A stretch of 64,000 nt of DNA, taken from the NCBI GenBank assembly GCA_016169945.1, contig JADLSH010000185.1, forward strand, positions 310,001 through 374,000, written 5' to 3'. Source of the stretch: Trachythela sp. YZ-2020 (Eukaryota > Cnidaria > Anthozoa > Malacalcyonacea > Clavulariidae). The notes under the pieces are model-generated. The model saw nothing but the letters and a program-made list of their open reading frames with translations, ran no database searches and was not told the DNA's origin. Position numbers and translations under genes: made by a program. This document shows positions 22,369-32,763 of the stretch, in pieces (position 1 is the stretch's first letter; every line of letters begins with the position of its first letter).

Positions 22369-22821
22369 CAGGGGCGCAAATGAGGGGGGGTGTGGGGGGT
22401 GTCACACCCCCCCAATATTTAAATATTCGGTCCTGGTGCTTATTATAAAGTCGGTCCCAAACCAAATTGAGACTCTCAGTCATCCTCGGTCCCAGGGCTT
22501 CAGTTTGACTCATTCTTGTTAATAGAATAGATAATATTTCAGAGTTTATGCTTTATACAATTTCCAAAAAAAACGATATATTGCTGGAATTTGTATCTAA
22601 AAATTGTATAGTCCGGAACATTTTTTTTTAAACACCAGCTCCTTCTGTCCTCCCTCCCCCCCCCCCCCCCCGTCGACAACAAAAAGAAAACTTTTAAAGT
22701 ACCTAAAGCAAGGATCGTAATAATATGTAGTTTGCACGAGCCGCGAAGTCGGTCCCTAGTGGAAAAAAAATCGGTCCTTTGTAGCACACCCCCCCGAAAA
22801 AAAATTGCATTTGCGCCCCTG
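22369..22821. mobile_element. hAT MITE in Gypsy, exact 8-bp TSD
   Basis: Ends are CAGGGGCGCAAATG and its inverse CATTTGCGCCCCTG. The 8-mer ACCAGGCC flanks both ends (22361-22368 and 22822-22829). It interrupts the Gypsy polyprotein between RNase H and integrase. The interior is noncoding, with a 16-base C run near 22657 and G runs near the left end. Confidence 0.95.
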
Positions 22822-22829
22822 ACCAGGCC

Positions 22830-23001
22830 GTTCATCACCAGCTTCTAACAAATCGATTACTACCTTCAAAATGGGGTCCTTTTGCTGTTTATCACGTTCG
22901 CCGTTAGACCCAAGGATTACATTCCACTCTTCTCTTACACCAGGTGTGACGAGATCCAACCTCGGTTCTTCAACGTTACACTGACAGTTTGCAGATTCCA
23001 T
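22830..23001 (-). pseudogene. Gypsy RH-IN spacer
   Basis: The minus frame includes CQCNVEEPRLDLVTPGVREE and DKQQKDPILKVVIDLLEAGD, an acidic stretch like the tether between RNase H and the integrase zinc-binding domain. It is cut by the MITE at its downstream edge. Confidence 0.5.
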
Positions 23002-23029
23002 TTATGTAAGTATTTGATCTCGCTATTTT

Positions 23030-23689
23030 AGTCGTTCACACTTCCTGAAATTTTGGCTGGCACAAGGACAACGAGAGGGAGCATCTGCATTTGCATTTGT
23101 CTGTCCACTGCGATGTTAAATCGTGAACTGGTATTGCTGTAGTTTCTGTATCCAGCGAGCGATTTGACCGTCGGGATTCTTGAAGCTTGTTAGCCATTTT
23201 AATGATGCATTGTCAGTCCTTACTAAAAAGTTTTGTACGTATAGGTAGGGATGAAAGTGGTCAATGGACTTCACAACAGGAAGTAGTTCTCTCCGGGTGA
23301 CCCAATAATGGCGCTTTGTTATATTTATTGAGCGACTGTAGTATGCTATAACTTTTTCTTTACCAACAACTTTCTGGGACAGTATTGCACCAATTCCAAT
23401 ACACTTGCGTAATTGTCTAAGATAAATTGTTCATCCTCGCTCGGAAAAGCCAAAACAGGTTGAGAAGTTAATGAGTGTTTAAGTTTATGGAAGGTTTCTT
23501 CAGCATCCCGTTCCACTCAAAGGGTTGGTTCTTACGCGTCAAACGGAATAAAAGTTCGCAGGCTTCAGCAAACTTGTTCACAAAACGACCATAGTCTCCT
23601 TGATAAGGCATCAGCATTCCCATGTAACTTTTCAGGACGATGTTTAACACTAAAGTTGTACTGTGGAAGTTTTTGTCACCATCTACCCA
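23030..23689 (-). pseudogene. Second connection and RNase H, different lineage
   Basis: Directly after the first RNase H the minus strand starts over with YGRFVNKFAEACELLFRLTR, FEWN and SLTSQPVLAFPSEDEQFILD, which again is connection plus RNase H start. It then gives degraded equivalents of the CVTRREL, TDNASL and IARW blocks down to about 23060. The protein sequence differs clearly from the first copy, so this is not a simple tandem duplication. It suggests a mosaic of two related Gypsy elements or an insertion of one into the other. Confidence 0.65.
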
Positions 23690-24244
23690 TTTGTCCTTCC
23701 GGGTTTTTAAAGGAAGTAGTCACTGTAACGAAGCGTGATCTGTTCATATCAGAAAACGACTTCCCTAAAGATATGGGTGGAAATGTTCTGTTCCTTTAAC
23801 AACAGCCAGCAACTCCCTCCTTGTAACACAATATGGTTTTTCCGGTTAACTTAAGGTCTTACTAAAGTAGGCAATTGGACGCTCCACTCCGTCGACAATT
23901 TGCGAAAGAACAGGACCAATAGCAATATTGCTGGCATCGGTATCCAAAATCAACGGTTTCTTAACGTCTGGCCACGCAAGTCTACGTGTTTTCGTAAGGA
24001 ACTGCTTTAGGGCTTTAAAAGCAGCATCGCACTATTTAGTCCAACAAAACGTAGCGTTCTTCCCAGAAAATAAGTGTAGTGGTTTGGCAATGTTTGCAAA
24101 ACTTGGTACAAATCGTCTGTAGTAGGTGCATGATCCAAGAAAACTCTTTACTTCACGAATACTCTTTGATTGTGGCCAATTCTGCAACGCTTTCACCTTG
24201 TCTTGATCAGCAGATATTCCGTCTTTTAACACCGTGTACCCCAA
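23690..24244 (-). pseudogene. Gypsy connection and RNase H, first copy
   Basis: The minus frame 24244-24032 has GYTVLKDGISADQDKVKAL, IREVKSFLGSCTYYRRFVPS and LFSGKNATFCWTK, the RT thumb/connection. Reading on to about 23700 gives ILDTDASNIAIGPVLSQ, YFSKTLS and CVTRRELLAVVK, then TDHASLQ: RNase H landmarks with the catalytic D (TDAS), E (RREL) and D (TDHAS). In-frame stops interrupt it. Confidence 0.8.
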
Positions 24245-24253
24245 AAGTTGAAC

Positions 24254-24914
24254 TTAACATTGGAAAAGTGTACACTTCTTTGGGTTAAGTTTTAGATTTG
24301 CCTGTGGAAGACATTCTAACACTTGACGAAAGTTTATTAAATGACAATCGAAATCAGCAGCATGGACTATGATGTCGTCCAGGTAGATCAAGCACGTTTC
24401 CCACCGGAGTTTTGCTAATACAGTTTCCATAAGCCTTTCAAATGTTGCAGGAGCGTTACAAAGTCCAAAAGCAATCACCTTAAATTGCCATAAGCCCTGT
24501 TCCGGCGAGAATGCTGTTTTTCTTTAGCACTTGCCTCGAGCTCTACCTGCCAATATCCGCCTTTTAAATCTACAGTAGAAAACCGACAGACCCCATTCAA
24601 TGCATCAAGGGTGTCATCAATGCAGAGGAGTGAGAACGAGTCGTTCGGCGTGACGTAATTCAGCCGACGATAGTCCACACAGCATCGCATGGAGCCTTCC
24701 TTATTCCTGACGAGGACAACACGTGAACTCCAGGGACTAGTAGAACGTTCAACAATACCCTGTTTTTCATGTCATCAATGGCCTTGGTAGCTTCTTCTCT
24801 CTTCACAACTGGGATGCGCCTCGGTGGTTGCTTGAAAGGAATCGCATCTCCCGTATCAATGTTATGTTGCACACCAGTCGCCCGTCCCATATCTTCAGGT
24901 CCCTTAGAGAACAC
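24254..24914 (-). pseudogene. Gypsy reverse transcriptase core
   Basis: Three successive minus frames cover the RT. 24914-24720: GVQHNIDTGDAIPFKQPPRR and VKREEATKAIDDM. 24690-24475: MRCCVDYRRLNYVTPND, FSTVDLKGGYWQVELE (first catalytic Asp in VDLKGGY). 24478-24254: MIAFGLCNAPATFERLM and LIYLDDIIVHA, the YxDD box with both aspartates intact, then LNPKKCTLFQC. Frame changes near 24700 and 24490 disrupt translation, although the catalytic residues survive. Confidence 0.9.
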
Positions 24915-24928
24915 ATCTTGGAAATTAG

Positions 24929-25327
24929 TTAATAAATTTGCAATCCTTCCTTCTCCCGCTTACCAAAATTTTCCGTGCTGCTCTCATAAAAGGAATGCAA
25001 ATGCTCTGGAATAGATTGTTCTCGGGAAATGTTCTCTTGTTCCTGACCAGCCATTTCTCTTGGTGTAAAACTTGCAACAGTTTCACAAATAGCAACCTCG
25101 GTTCCCTTCCTCAGTTTCTTGCGTCCTGGAAATACGTTCGCAACTCTGACAGAGATGTATTCTTCATGGAGGTCCACCAAGGTTCGTCCCACCATAAGGT
25201 CGCCATTCCTTCCTGCCAGACAAGGTGATCCAGTACTTCCCCATCGAGAACCTCCTCCCTCATTTTCGATTCTAGCGGATATCACCATCTCGGTGAATGG
25301 TGGAATTCTCACGCTAGTGTCAAACAT
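24929..25327 (-). pseudogene. Gypsy protease-RT linker
   Basis: A 132-codon minus frame with RIPPFTEMVISARIE, a GRTLVDLHEEYISVRVANVF segment and an acidic tail. This resembles the beta-rich linker between protease and reverse transcriptase in Gypsy Pol. It ends at a stop just before the RT frames begin at 24914. Confidence 0.6.
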
Positions 25328-25760
25328 TACTCAAAAGCATATTGATTCTTCTTTTCCCCCCATATGTATCGGGATCTCTGTATTTCCAATCCGTAGTATT
25401 TGTTTGGGATAACCAATGACGCAACCTTTCTCTTTTACAAATCGGCACCGAGAATACAATCTTCTTGAATTGACGCGATCGATACAACCTGCACAGAAAC
25501 GGTTTGTCCAACACTATTTCCACAGTGGTTTGTTCTATGACCGGGTTTGTCTGTTCATTTAGCGCTCTTATAACTCCAGTGGTGGGAGCAATTTCCTGCT
25601 TACTAGTCTGCACTCTATCGTATAATCGGGAACTCAGTATCGTTACGTCAGTATGGTTCTTGATAAATCCCGAAACTTTCAGCAAACCACAAACTTTTAC
25701 TTTCATAGGGCCCATAATCGTTTTTTCATCGGTCAAACCTCGGTCCTCTAACTCAACCAC
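25320..25760 (-). pseudogene. Gypsy protease, catalytic triplet lost
   Basis: A 146-codon minus frame. The segment FIKNHTDVTILSSRLYD aligns with the active-site region of retropepsins, where a DTGAD-type sequence should precede VTIL; here the DTG triplet is replaced by NHT, so the enzyme would be inactive. Beyond it lie the alternating hydrophobic strands expected of the fold. The frame continues toward the protease/RT linker at 25327-24929. Confidence 0.65.
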
Positions 25761-25963
25761 CTCCCGTTTCCCGAGAAGGGTTTATTTCCGTCAGAATGTG
25801 TGGCGTTCTTTGCTGGTCGTCTTCCTTCTTTCCTGCTCCATCCACTCTCGTCTTCAACCTCATCACACGTCCAGCACCTGTAATCACCAGAGCGAGACGG
25901 ACTACGTTTTTCGGACGGTGAGCGAGGACGATGCGGACGTCGGCGTTTGAATTGTTTCCTTAA
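25761..25963 (-). pseudogene. Gag C-terminus with eroded zinc knuckle
   Basis: In one minus frame an Arg/Pro/Ser-rich stretch is followed by CWTCDEVEDESGW. A CCHC knuckle normally starts C-x2-C and has a His and Cys further on; here only the first two cysteines remain. It lies between Gag and protease, as expected. Confidence 0.5.
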
Positions 25964-26676
25964 TTATTTAATCAATTGATTGATTACTCCTTTCAATCTT
26001 TGAAGCTTTTCATCTCCATGGTTCTCTTGTTTGTTGTCAGTACGATCTGATACAGAGCAGGCAAAATCTTCTTCAATTATCCTTACATGTCCCACAGAAC
26101 CACTTAGAGGTCGATTTCTATGGCGACTGGCGAACTGAAACGATTCAATCTCTAATGCCATCTCCAACGCTGCTTGCAAGGACTGGGGTTTAGCTTGGCG
26201 AATTCGCAACCGTAGATCTTCATCAGTGAGCGCATCAATAATTTCATTTAATAATTTCATTTCACGTCTTGTGATTGCGGTGACGCATCTGGGTAGGCAG
26301 TCCTTGTTAGACTCTCCACGCATTTCACCAATTCTGGCAAGGTTTCGTCTTTTCTCTTTAGGCGATTCTTTAACTCAGCCCTCGCCAGTTCGGACTGATG
26401 CGTGACACCAAATCTGCTAGTCAACGCCGAAACTAACACTTTATAGTCTATGCGGTTTAGTTCTGATAGGTTGCTCACCAGCGTAGGGTTATCCAAGAGG
26501 GATGTGGCCAAAAATGCGGCTTTATCGTCGTCAGCCCAACGATTCATACGCACAGTTATCCCAAATTTGGCCAAAAATACTTCCCACGAAGATTTCCCGT
26601 CATATTTTGGTGTCTGCTGAAGTGGCTTTTTTCCTATCGTTCGCGTTCTTTGATCGCTCCGCTGCCCGTATTTCAA
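25964..26676 (-). pseudogene. Gypsy Gag (retrotransposon gag domain)
   Basis: Two overlapping minus frames (26676-26257 and 26323-25964) form one Gag. The first carries the capsid-like core: PKYDGKSSWEVFLAKFGI, WADDDKAAFLATSLL and LTSRFGVTHQSELARAEL, with RKDETLPELVKCVESLTR. The second continues with ITRREMKLLNEIIDALTDED and LRLRIRQAKPQSLQAALEMA. This matches the retrotransposon Gag family (about 240 codons in total). A one-base shift near 26290 separates the halves. Confidence 0.8.
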
Positions 26677-26735
26677 CCTTCTTTCAAACGATGTTTGATT
26701 GTCGTGAAATTTTTCATCTTATTTATTCACATACG

Positions 26736-27287
26736 TCATTCTTGGTTGATCTTCTTTTTTACGTTGTTCTGTATGCATATTAGGAATGCGATGCTTGACT
26801 TCACTTCACTTTGCATGAATTGTAATTGCCGATCAAGCCCTTCGACAACAGTGAGTAGGGTTTCAAAATTTCCGTTAAAATGCGCTTTATATTCTCTACG
26901 AACATTCGTCCTATACGACCCTAGCTCATTCAGTTTTGTAGTTGTATCAGACATCTCATGTGAAACAAACTTGAACTTCGTAGTCAAGTCTTCGGCCCGT
27001 CGTTCTAGCGCATCGAAGCAATCTTCTAAATCTATAACTCTTAACAGTTCGACATTTAGCTTCGACTCTATAGACTTTAAGTGTTCAATTAAATCCAGAT
27101 TTTCAGCTACGACAGTGGCAATCGCTTCTCGAGCAGTCCTTTGCTCAGCTTGGATTTCTCGTACAGTACGCTGAACTTCATGTAGCATTTCAATTACAAC
27201 AGCATTCCCACCATCGTCAATCTCGTCCCCTACAACGCTTTCCTTCCCTCTGGCCAACATTTCTCTTCGACGACTTCGAATCTCCAT
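26736..27287 (-). CDS. Coiled-coil ORF upstream of Gag
   Basis: A 183-codon minus ORF starting MEIRSRRREMLARGKESV. It is dominated by Glu/Arg/Leu heptads (VQRTVREIQAEQRTAREAI, IEHLKSIESKLN) over residues 35-110, predicting a long coiled coil, then an amphipathic segment and a lysine-rich end. Position directly downstream of the putative primer-binding site makes it the N-terminal part of a Gag polyprotein. The start lies about 50 bases from the PBS. No catalytic motif. Confidence 0.6.
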   Translation of the reverse strand: MEIRSRRREMLARGKESVVGDEIDDGGNAVVIEMLHEVQRTVREIQAEQRTAREAIATVVAENLDLIEHLKSIESKLNVELLRVIDLEDCFDALERRAEDLTTKFKFVSHEMSDTTTKLNELGSYRTNVRREYKAHFNGNFETLLTVVEGLDRQLQFMQSEVKSSIAFLICIQNNVKKKINQE

Positions 27288-27350
27288 GACCGTATTCTTT
27301 TCAAAACTTTCTGTTATTCGAAACGTCTAACTATTTCCTGCTACCAAATG

Positions 27351-28290
27351 TCGCACTTAGGCCAGACCAGGTAAGCGCAAGAGCGATTTACATAACAACA
27401 CTTTATTTAAAAACACACCTATTTATATAGAGCACAAACACAGCCTAATTTGAAATTTAATTAGGACTATTTACATATGTACACATTACTTAGGGTATGC
27501 ATGTCACAATCACGTCACTTCATACACCTTAGAAAGGGTATAATTTCTTATTGTATAAATATTTTGGCCATAGAATGAAAAACTATACTTATTTAAAAAT
27601 ATAATACCAATAGATTTCATGAGGGTTGATACTGTTTTGTTGAGATATAATACAGTTTATTTCACTTACCCCACGTCACAACACGATTTCAGGCATATTT
27701 TGTCATTATATTTGCTTTTTATCACAGAGGCCCGCACATATGATCCACAAGTTATACTTAAACATGACGATAGTTCACTAAAGAATAATCCAACTAAGTT
27801 TCGTCAGGTTTTGAAGTGTTATATGTGATGAGGGGTACATTATTCCACACGAAATCACAGTAGTCTAATTCACTCGCAATACTGTAAGACTATTTTTATC
27901 CTGCTTAGCGTATACTAAGCTGACTATGTACTTTTTTAGCTATCCTGGCAATGTGTACTTTAAAAGACAAGCACTGGTCTAAGTATACTCCTAAATACCA
28001 ATAGAATGGCACACGTTTAATAACTTGATCACCTAAATATACATCACTGTATTGTCAAGCTCAGAATGATTAGGCTTCATAGATGTTCCAAAAACCACAG
28101 TAATATTCAAATTTCTTTAAATAAATATATAAATCATTAATATTCGACCAGCCTTCAAGGATCTTGAGTTCAGGGATTATTTTAAGGTGCAGTGATAACC
28201 AATTTGTGCAGTGATATATCAGATTTGTACAGTGATAAATTATATTTTGTGCAGTAATAAAATTTTCCTCGATATTTAAAAATAGGTGTT
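27351..28290. other. Probable Gypsy 5' LTR then noncoding DNA
   Basis: From the minus-strand ACA end at 27351 rightward I expect the LTR, but without a second copy its outer edge cannot be set. No gene is seen between 27400 and 28290; the plus frame at 27619-27828 is not supported. Near 28180-28260 a GTGCAGTGATA-type string recurs about three times. Confidence 0.4.
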
Positions 28291-28494
28291 ATTCGCGAAA
28301 GGATTATTATTATTATTATTAAAACTTTATTTGAATACGGGACTATTTCACTATGTATAAACTATTTACAGGCAAACAAAAATAAGTGATCTTCCAATAG
28401 GCCGTATGTCTAAAATATTTACAAGATGGGAAAAATTAATTAATTACAATTATATGTGATTATTAGATGTGCTCTCGTAATATCCGGAACCATA

Positions 28495-30160
28495 TCATAT
28501 TTGGTTTATATGATTTTTGAAAGAATGAATAGTTTCCGATCTTTTAAGATCATAGGGTAAATTGTTCCAACCCACCGCACCCCTGTAACTAAATGATTTT
28601 TTCTTAAAATTAGTTTTTGGTTTAGGAGGCAGATAATTGAATTGTATCTGTCTCGTTTGATAATTGTGTACCTGATCGGTTCTTTGAAATATGTTTGAGA
28701 TGGAGTTAGAAACCATTGAATGTCTGACCTTAAACATTAATGTTGCGAGTTGTTGGTTCCTTCTAGTCTCCAGGTTGTCAAGGTTTAGGTTTCGCAAGAG
28801 TTCGTGAGAACGGACCTCGTATCCACACTTGGTAATGATGCGCACAGCTCTGTTTTGCAGGCGCTGCAATTTATCTGCAAGCGTGAAGCCGAGGCTGCCC
28901 CACACTTGAGAACAATATTCGAAGTATGGTTGCACCAAGGTTTTATAAACAATCAGTAATGTTTCAAGGTCTAAGAATTCTCTTAATCTCCTTAGTACAT
29001 TTAAGCCCTTATTAATTTTCGTTGTTATTGTATTTACCTGCTCATTCCAACTTAAAGTCTCATCTAGCATTAAACCCAATGACCTAGTAGTTTTTACTCG
29101 TTGAATTTTGTTTGTACCAAGATATACTGGAGGGTCTGTTTCTGTTAAATTTCACCTTTGGTGTAACCTTATAGCCATGTACTCTGTTTTCTTGGTGTTC
29201 AGGCTAAGTTTGTTTGCAATCAGCCAGTGGGATACATTTTCTAAGTTATTGTTCAATACATTTGTTACCGTGTTTATGTCATTGCTAGAAATATCAATTT
29301 GAGTGTCATCAGCAAACATATTACACTTGGCACCAGTTAAGCAGTTGGGGAGGTCATTTATATAAAGTAGGAATAGTAACGGGCCTAGGATTGACCCCTA
29401 TGGTGTTCCACTGATCATGTTTAATGGTTGAGAGATATTTCCATTGACCTGACAACATTGTGAACGATTGTCTAAATATGATGAAAACCATTTCTGGGCA
29501 GTCCCTGTTATACCATAGCAGCTGAGTTTCTTCAGTAGTATTTTATGATCAACTGTGTTGAATGCCTTTTTAAGGTCAAGGAAGACGACTCCATTGAGTT
29601 CACCAATGTTAATATTATGATACCATCTATCAGTGATCTGGCCTATAATTGTTCATGTCATTTTTTGATCCATCTTTGTGAATTGTGGTGACTCTGGAAA
29701 TTTTCCAATCGTTCGGGAATGTGCCCGTAGTTAAGGATTTGTTAATTATTGTAGTTATTTGATTGTTTATAAAAGGTACTGCTATTTTTACGAGCTTAGC
29801 AGAGATATTATCTTGACCTGCTGCCTTATTTCTAAGTAAATTCAATAGTAAATGCAGTATTTCTTGCTGGGATGTTTCACGAAAATGAAACTGTGCACTT
29901 ATCTCATCGATGTAGGACTCGAGCTGTTGTGTGGCTTCAGGAATTTCCTGAGATAGTCGTTGTCCCACTTCGATGAAATGCTTGTTAAAGGCATCTGGGA
30001 TATTCTTATCTTCAATTTCTTCATTACTGGCATTTTTTAGTTACCCTACATGTAAAGTTTTCGATTGTTTGTTTAACAATCTATTTATGCTTTTCCATGT
30101 GTTTTTCATGTTGCCTTTGTTATCCTGGATTTCATGTGTGTAGTGTGCTTGAATTGTATT
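28495..30160 (-). pseudogene. LINE ORF2 reverse transcriptase
   Basis: Linker and RT in broken frames. The minus ORF 29968-29630 covers the fingers (NKAAGQDNISAKLVK, ISRVTTIHKDGSKNDMNNYRP). After NNYRP the sequence jumps straight to TDRWYHNINIGELNGVVFLD, so about 60 residues normally found between these motifs are deleted. Next come AFNTVDHKILLKKL, a nonsense TAG inside SGTP-GSILGPLLFLL and the catalytic FADDTQI. The ORF 29079-28495 is the C-terminal part: SWNEQVNTITTKIN, YFEYCSQVWGS, LQNRAVRIIT and SFSYRGAVGWNNLP. The tail continues to 28495. Confidence 0.85.
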
Positions 30161-30165
30161 TTTAA

Positions 30166-31080
30166 TCAGTTGGTTATACTGATTTCTGGCAGTTTTTTAA
30201 ATTTCCAGTCGTTCGGATTGTTCGTTTTACAAGCATTTTCTTTTAAATTGTTCTTTCGCCATTTATTAACTATGAGATTTTTGTTTATCCATGGTTCCCG
30301 TGATTTGCCTTTGCTACGTTTATTTAATGGTGCATGTTTATCAACAATTCGCATAAATTTACTTTTCCAATGAAGCCATATCTTATTGACATCTTCATGA
30401 GAGTCAAGATCAAGCGAAGCAAGTGATGCAAGATCTTGCCTGAAAACGTCAACATTTAAGTTTTTGAAGTCACGATATTCTATGATGTTACTATTTTGTT
30501 TTATGCTTGGAAATTTACAAACTCTATATACTAGATAGTGGTCACTAATTGTTATTTTTGCAACTCCTGATAACGTTATACAATCTGGTTTATTTGAATA
30601 AAGATGATCTATTAAGGTCTGGGTGTCTCCAGTGACTCTTGTAGGTTGATCAATTTTGTGAATATATTGAAATAGGTCCATAAGAAATTTCAATTCTGTT
30701 GTGTTCGTGTCGATTGAATCATTTACCAGGAGGTCACAATTTATGTCACCCATTATGATGCTTTCTTTATCTTCGGCGTCAATGTGTTGCAGTAGCTTTT
30801 CAATTGCTGAATTTGGGGGTCTGTACCAAGTAGAAATAAGAAATGGTTTCATTTTAGGTTTCGAAATTTCAATAGTCAGAGTTTCAATTTCCTCATTATG
30901 TAGGTCGAGTCTTTCATGAAAGTTTATAGTATTTCTAATGTAGAACCCTACACCCCCTCCTAATCTGTTTCTATTTTTAGCCACACGTGTATAACCATCA
31001 ATAGAGATGAGATTAGTTGGGAAGTCAGAGTCAAGTCTTGTTTCATTTATACCTAGAACATCAAGTTCTTGCTCTCTCAT
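30166..31080 (-). CDS. LINE ORF2 endonuclease domain
   Basis: A 304-codon open frame. APE-type endonuclease landmarks: LDVLGINETRLD (the Glu of NET is catalytic), GGGVGFYIRN, STWYRPPNS, IIMGDINCDLL (catalytic GDIN), LIDHLYSN and TISDHYLVY (catalytic SDH). The N-terminal beta strand that starts such domains is missing in this frame and may lie just upstream. After residue 290 a one-base indel in an A run near 30190 shifts the frame; the linker toward RT continues in the next frame (ARNQYNQLIKNTIQAHYTHE). Confidence 0.85.
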   Translation of the reverse strand: MREQELDVLGINETRLDSDFPTNLISIDGYTRVAKNRNRLGGGVGFYIRNTINFHERLDLHNEEIETLTIEISKPKMKPFLISTWYRPPNSAIEKLLQHIDAEDKESIIMGDINCDLLVNDSIDTNTTELKFLMDLFQYIHKIDQPTRVTGDTQTLIDHLYSNKPDCITLSGVAKITISDHYLVYRVCKFPSIKQNSNIIEYRDFKNLNVDVFRQDLASLASLDLDSHEDVNKIWLHWKSKFMRIVDKHAPLNKRSKGKSREPWINKNLIVNKWRKNNLKENACKTNNPNDWKFKKLPEISITN

Positions 31081-31227
31081 ATGAATTTTTAGTTCATCGA
31101 TGTGTTTGACCAGACTAGTTATGTTGAGGTTTTCTATTTTGAAACCTCTGACTTTTGGAATTAAATTTGTTTGCCGGACCTGGGTTTGTGCGATGGCTTG
31201 GAGTTAATAGGGGAATTATAAACAATA

Positions 31228-32744
31228 CAGGTTGTCCCAAAAGAAAGTGACACTATAGAAATTATCCTATTGTTATAATTTGAATGCCTGAGCACTATGC
31301 TAAACCCACAAGTGCATAAACTTCTGCTTCTGGAATTTAAAATAACTCCTATTACCATAAAAATCAAATTACATGTAAATCATACGATCAGTTGGAGTAA
31401 CAATAGTGGTTCAATTGACTACAGAGCAGCGAGTATTTGTTGTAACACAATTTACCCTAATGCCGAATGTAACAGCAGTGCAAAACGCATTTAGAATCCA
31501 ATTTCCAGATCGGAATCCACCTGTCAGAAATACGATTTTAAAAAACGTTAGAAAATATCAGAACACAGGAACAAGTCTTAACCGTAACAAGTCCAACTCA
31601 GGGGGGCCAAGAACTGCTCGAAACGAAGCGAACATTGCCGCTGTAAGAGAACTGTTAGAAGAAACCCCGCGAGGTGCGAGCGTTCGTCGTAATGCTGTTG
31701 CAGTTTCGAAATCAAGCTTCAACAGGATTACAAGACTGGACAAATGATGGCATCCTTACCGAATGCACGTGCGGCACGAGCTACTTCCTTATGACTTACC
31801 ACGACGACTACGCTATTCAAGTTGGTTTAACGAACGCTGTCAAAACCAAAATTTTTTGCAAAGCATTATTATCGGAGATGAAGCAGGATTTGCCTTGAAT
31901 GGAGAGGTTAACTCTCATGATGTGCGCGAGTATGCACCGAAAGGAAATCCACCGGCATTTAACTTCGAAAGGACAAACTCTCGTGCCAAACTCACCATCT
32001 GGGCAGCACTCTGCGGTAATGCTGTGATTTTGGGGCCGTACTTTTTTTATGGGAACATGAACGGCGTGGCATATCTACGAATGCTGAACGAGTTTTCTTT
32101 TCCGCAACTTGCCATTCACTTTAACAATCAATTTTGGCAGGGATTATTCCGAGGTCTTTGGTGGGCACAAGACGGCGCTCCAGCTCATCGCCTCATTGAA
32201 GTCCGGGATCGCCTTAATGAAGTATTCGGAGAGACTCGTGTCATTGCGCTTCAACATAACGTGGAATGGCCACCTCGCTCGCCTGATTTAACCCCTTGTG
32301 ATTTTTTTCTGTGGGAGTATATCAAGAATAAAGTGTTTACAACTCCTCCCGAGAACATCGATGTGCTACGCCACAGGATAATCGAGGAATTCAACGCTCT
32401 ACGGCAGCAGCCTGAAATGATTCGAAATGTGATGCGCGGAATGCATAGGCGAACCATTGTTTGTGTCGAAAGGAATGGGGGACATGTCGAAGGGCACGGC
32501 CCATAGCTTAAACGTTAATTTAATCAATTGTTGTTACGTGTAAAATTAAAAGCAAACCGTTTATTAGTGTAATCGTTTTGCTTGACTCGGGCGTTAAAAT
32601 ATTTGAACGAAGCGAAAACGTTTGAAAATGCTTAAATGTAAATACAATTTCATTAAATTCCCAGGTGTGTAATCACGCGCGTTTAAGAGCGGTTTAAGAA
32701 CAATGAGATAATTTCTATAGTGTCACTTTTTTGGGGACACCCTG
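31228..32744 (+). mobile_element. Mariner-type transposon, TA TSD
   Basis: The ends are inverted: left CAGGTTGTCCCAAAAGAAAG and right (reverse complement) CAGGGTGTCCCCAAAAAAGT, both continuing with TGACACTATAGAAATTATC. TA dinucleotides flank both ends (31226-31227 and 32745-32746). The 1517-bp element contains one transposase gene and interrupts the minus-strand LINE between its two ORFs, so it arrived later. Confidence 0.95.
31406..32506 (+). pseudogene. Mariner transposase with a single stop codon
   Basis: 366 codons in one frame, broken only by TGA at 31745-31747 (plausibly CGA to TGA). The N-terminal part has paired helix-turn-helix features (TTEQRVFVVTQFTLMP, then GGPRTARNEANIAAV and GASVRRNAVAV). 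The catalytic part has IGDEAGF (first Asp), WWAQDGAPAHR (second Asp) and RSPDLTPCDFFLWEYIKNKV (third Asp). By my count about 42 residues separate the second and third Asp, longer than classical DD34D mariners and nearer to the DD41D group. The C-terminus runs to GGHVEGHGP. Restoring activity would need only that codon, but expression is unknown. Confidence 0.85.
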
Positions 32745-32763
32745 TAGAACTACTGCTATTCAG

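Larger units (their letters stand above)
21240..27350 (-). mobile_element. Decayed Gypsy LTR retrotransposon (minus)
   Basis: Reading on the minus strand from 27290 to 21260, domains appear in the order coiled-coil ORF, Gag, zinc-knuckle remnant, protease, reverse transcriptase, RNase H, a second connection/RNase H, integrase and integrase C-terminus. That order (RT-RH-IN) is Gypsy-type. At 27351 a minus-strand sequence ending GTGCGACA meets TTTGGTAGCAGGAA (27337-27350), which looks like an LTR end followed by a primer-binding site. I could not identify the 3' LTR at the left end. Many frameshifts make it nonfunctional; a hAT MITE lies inside. Confidence 0.85.

Noticed and set aside
25504..25950. 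148-codon plus ORF (and other plus frames across 24-27 kb)
   Set aside because: Antisense shadow of the minus-strand Gypsy Gag-Pol.
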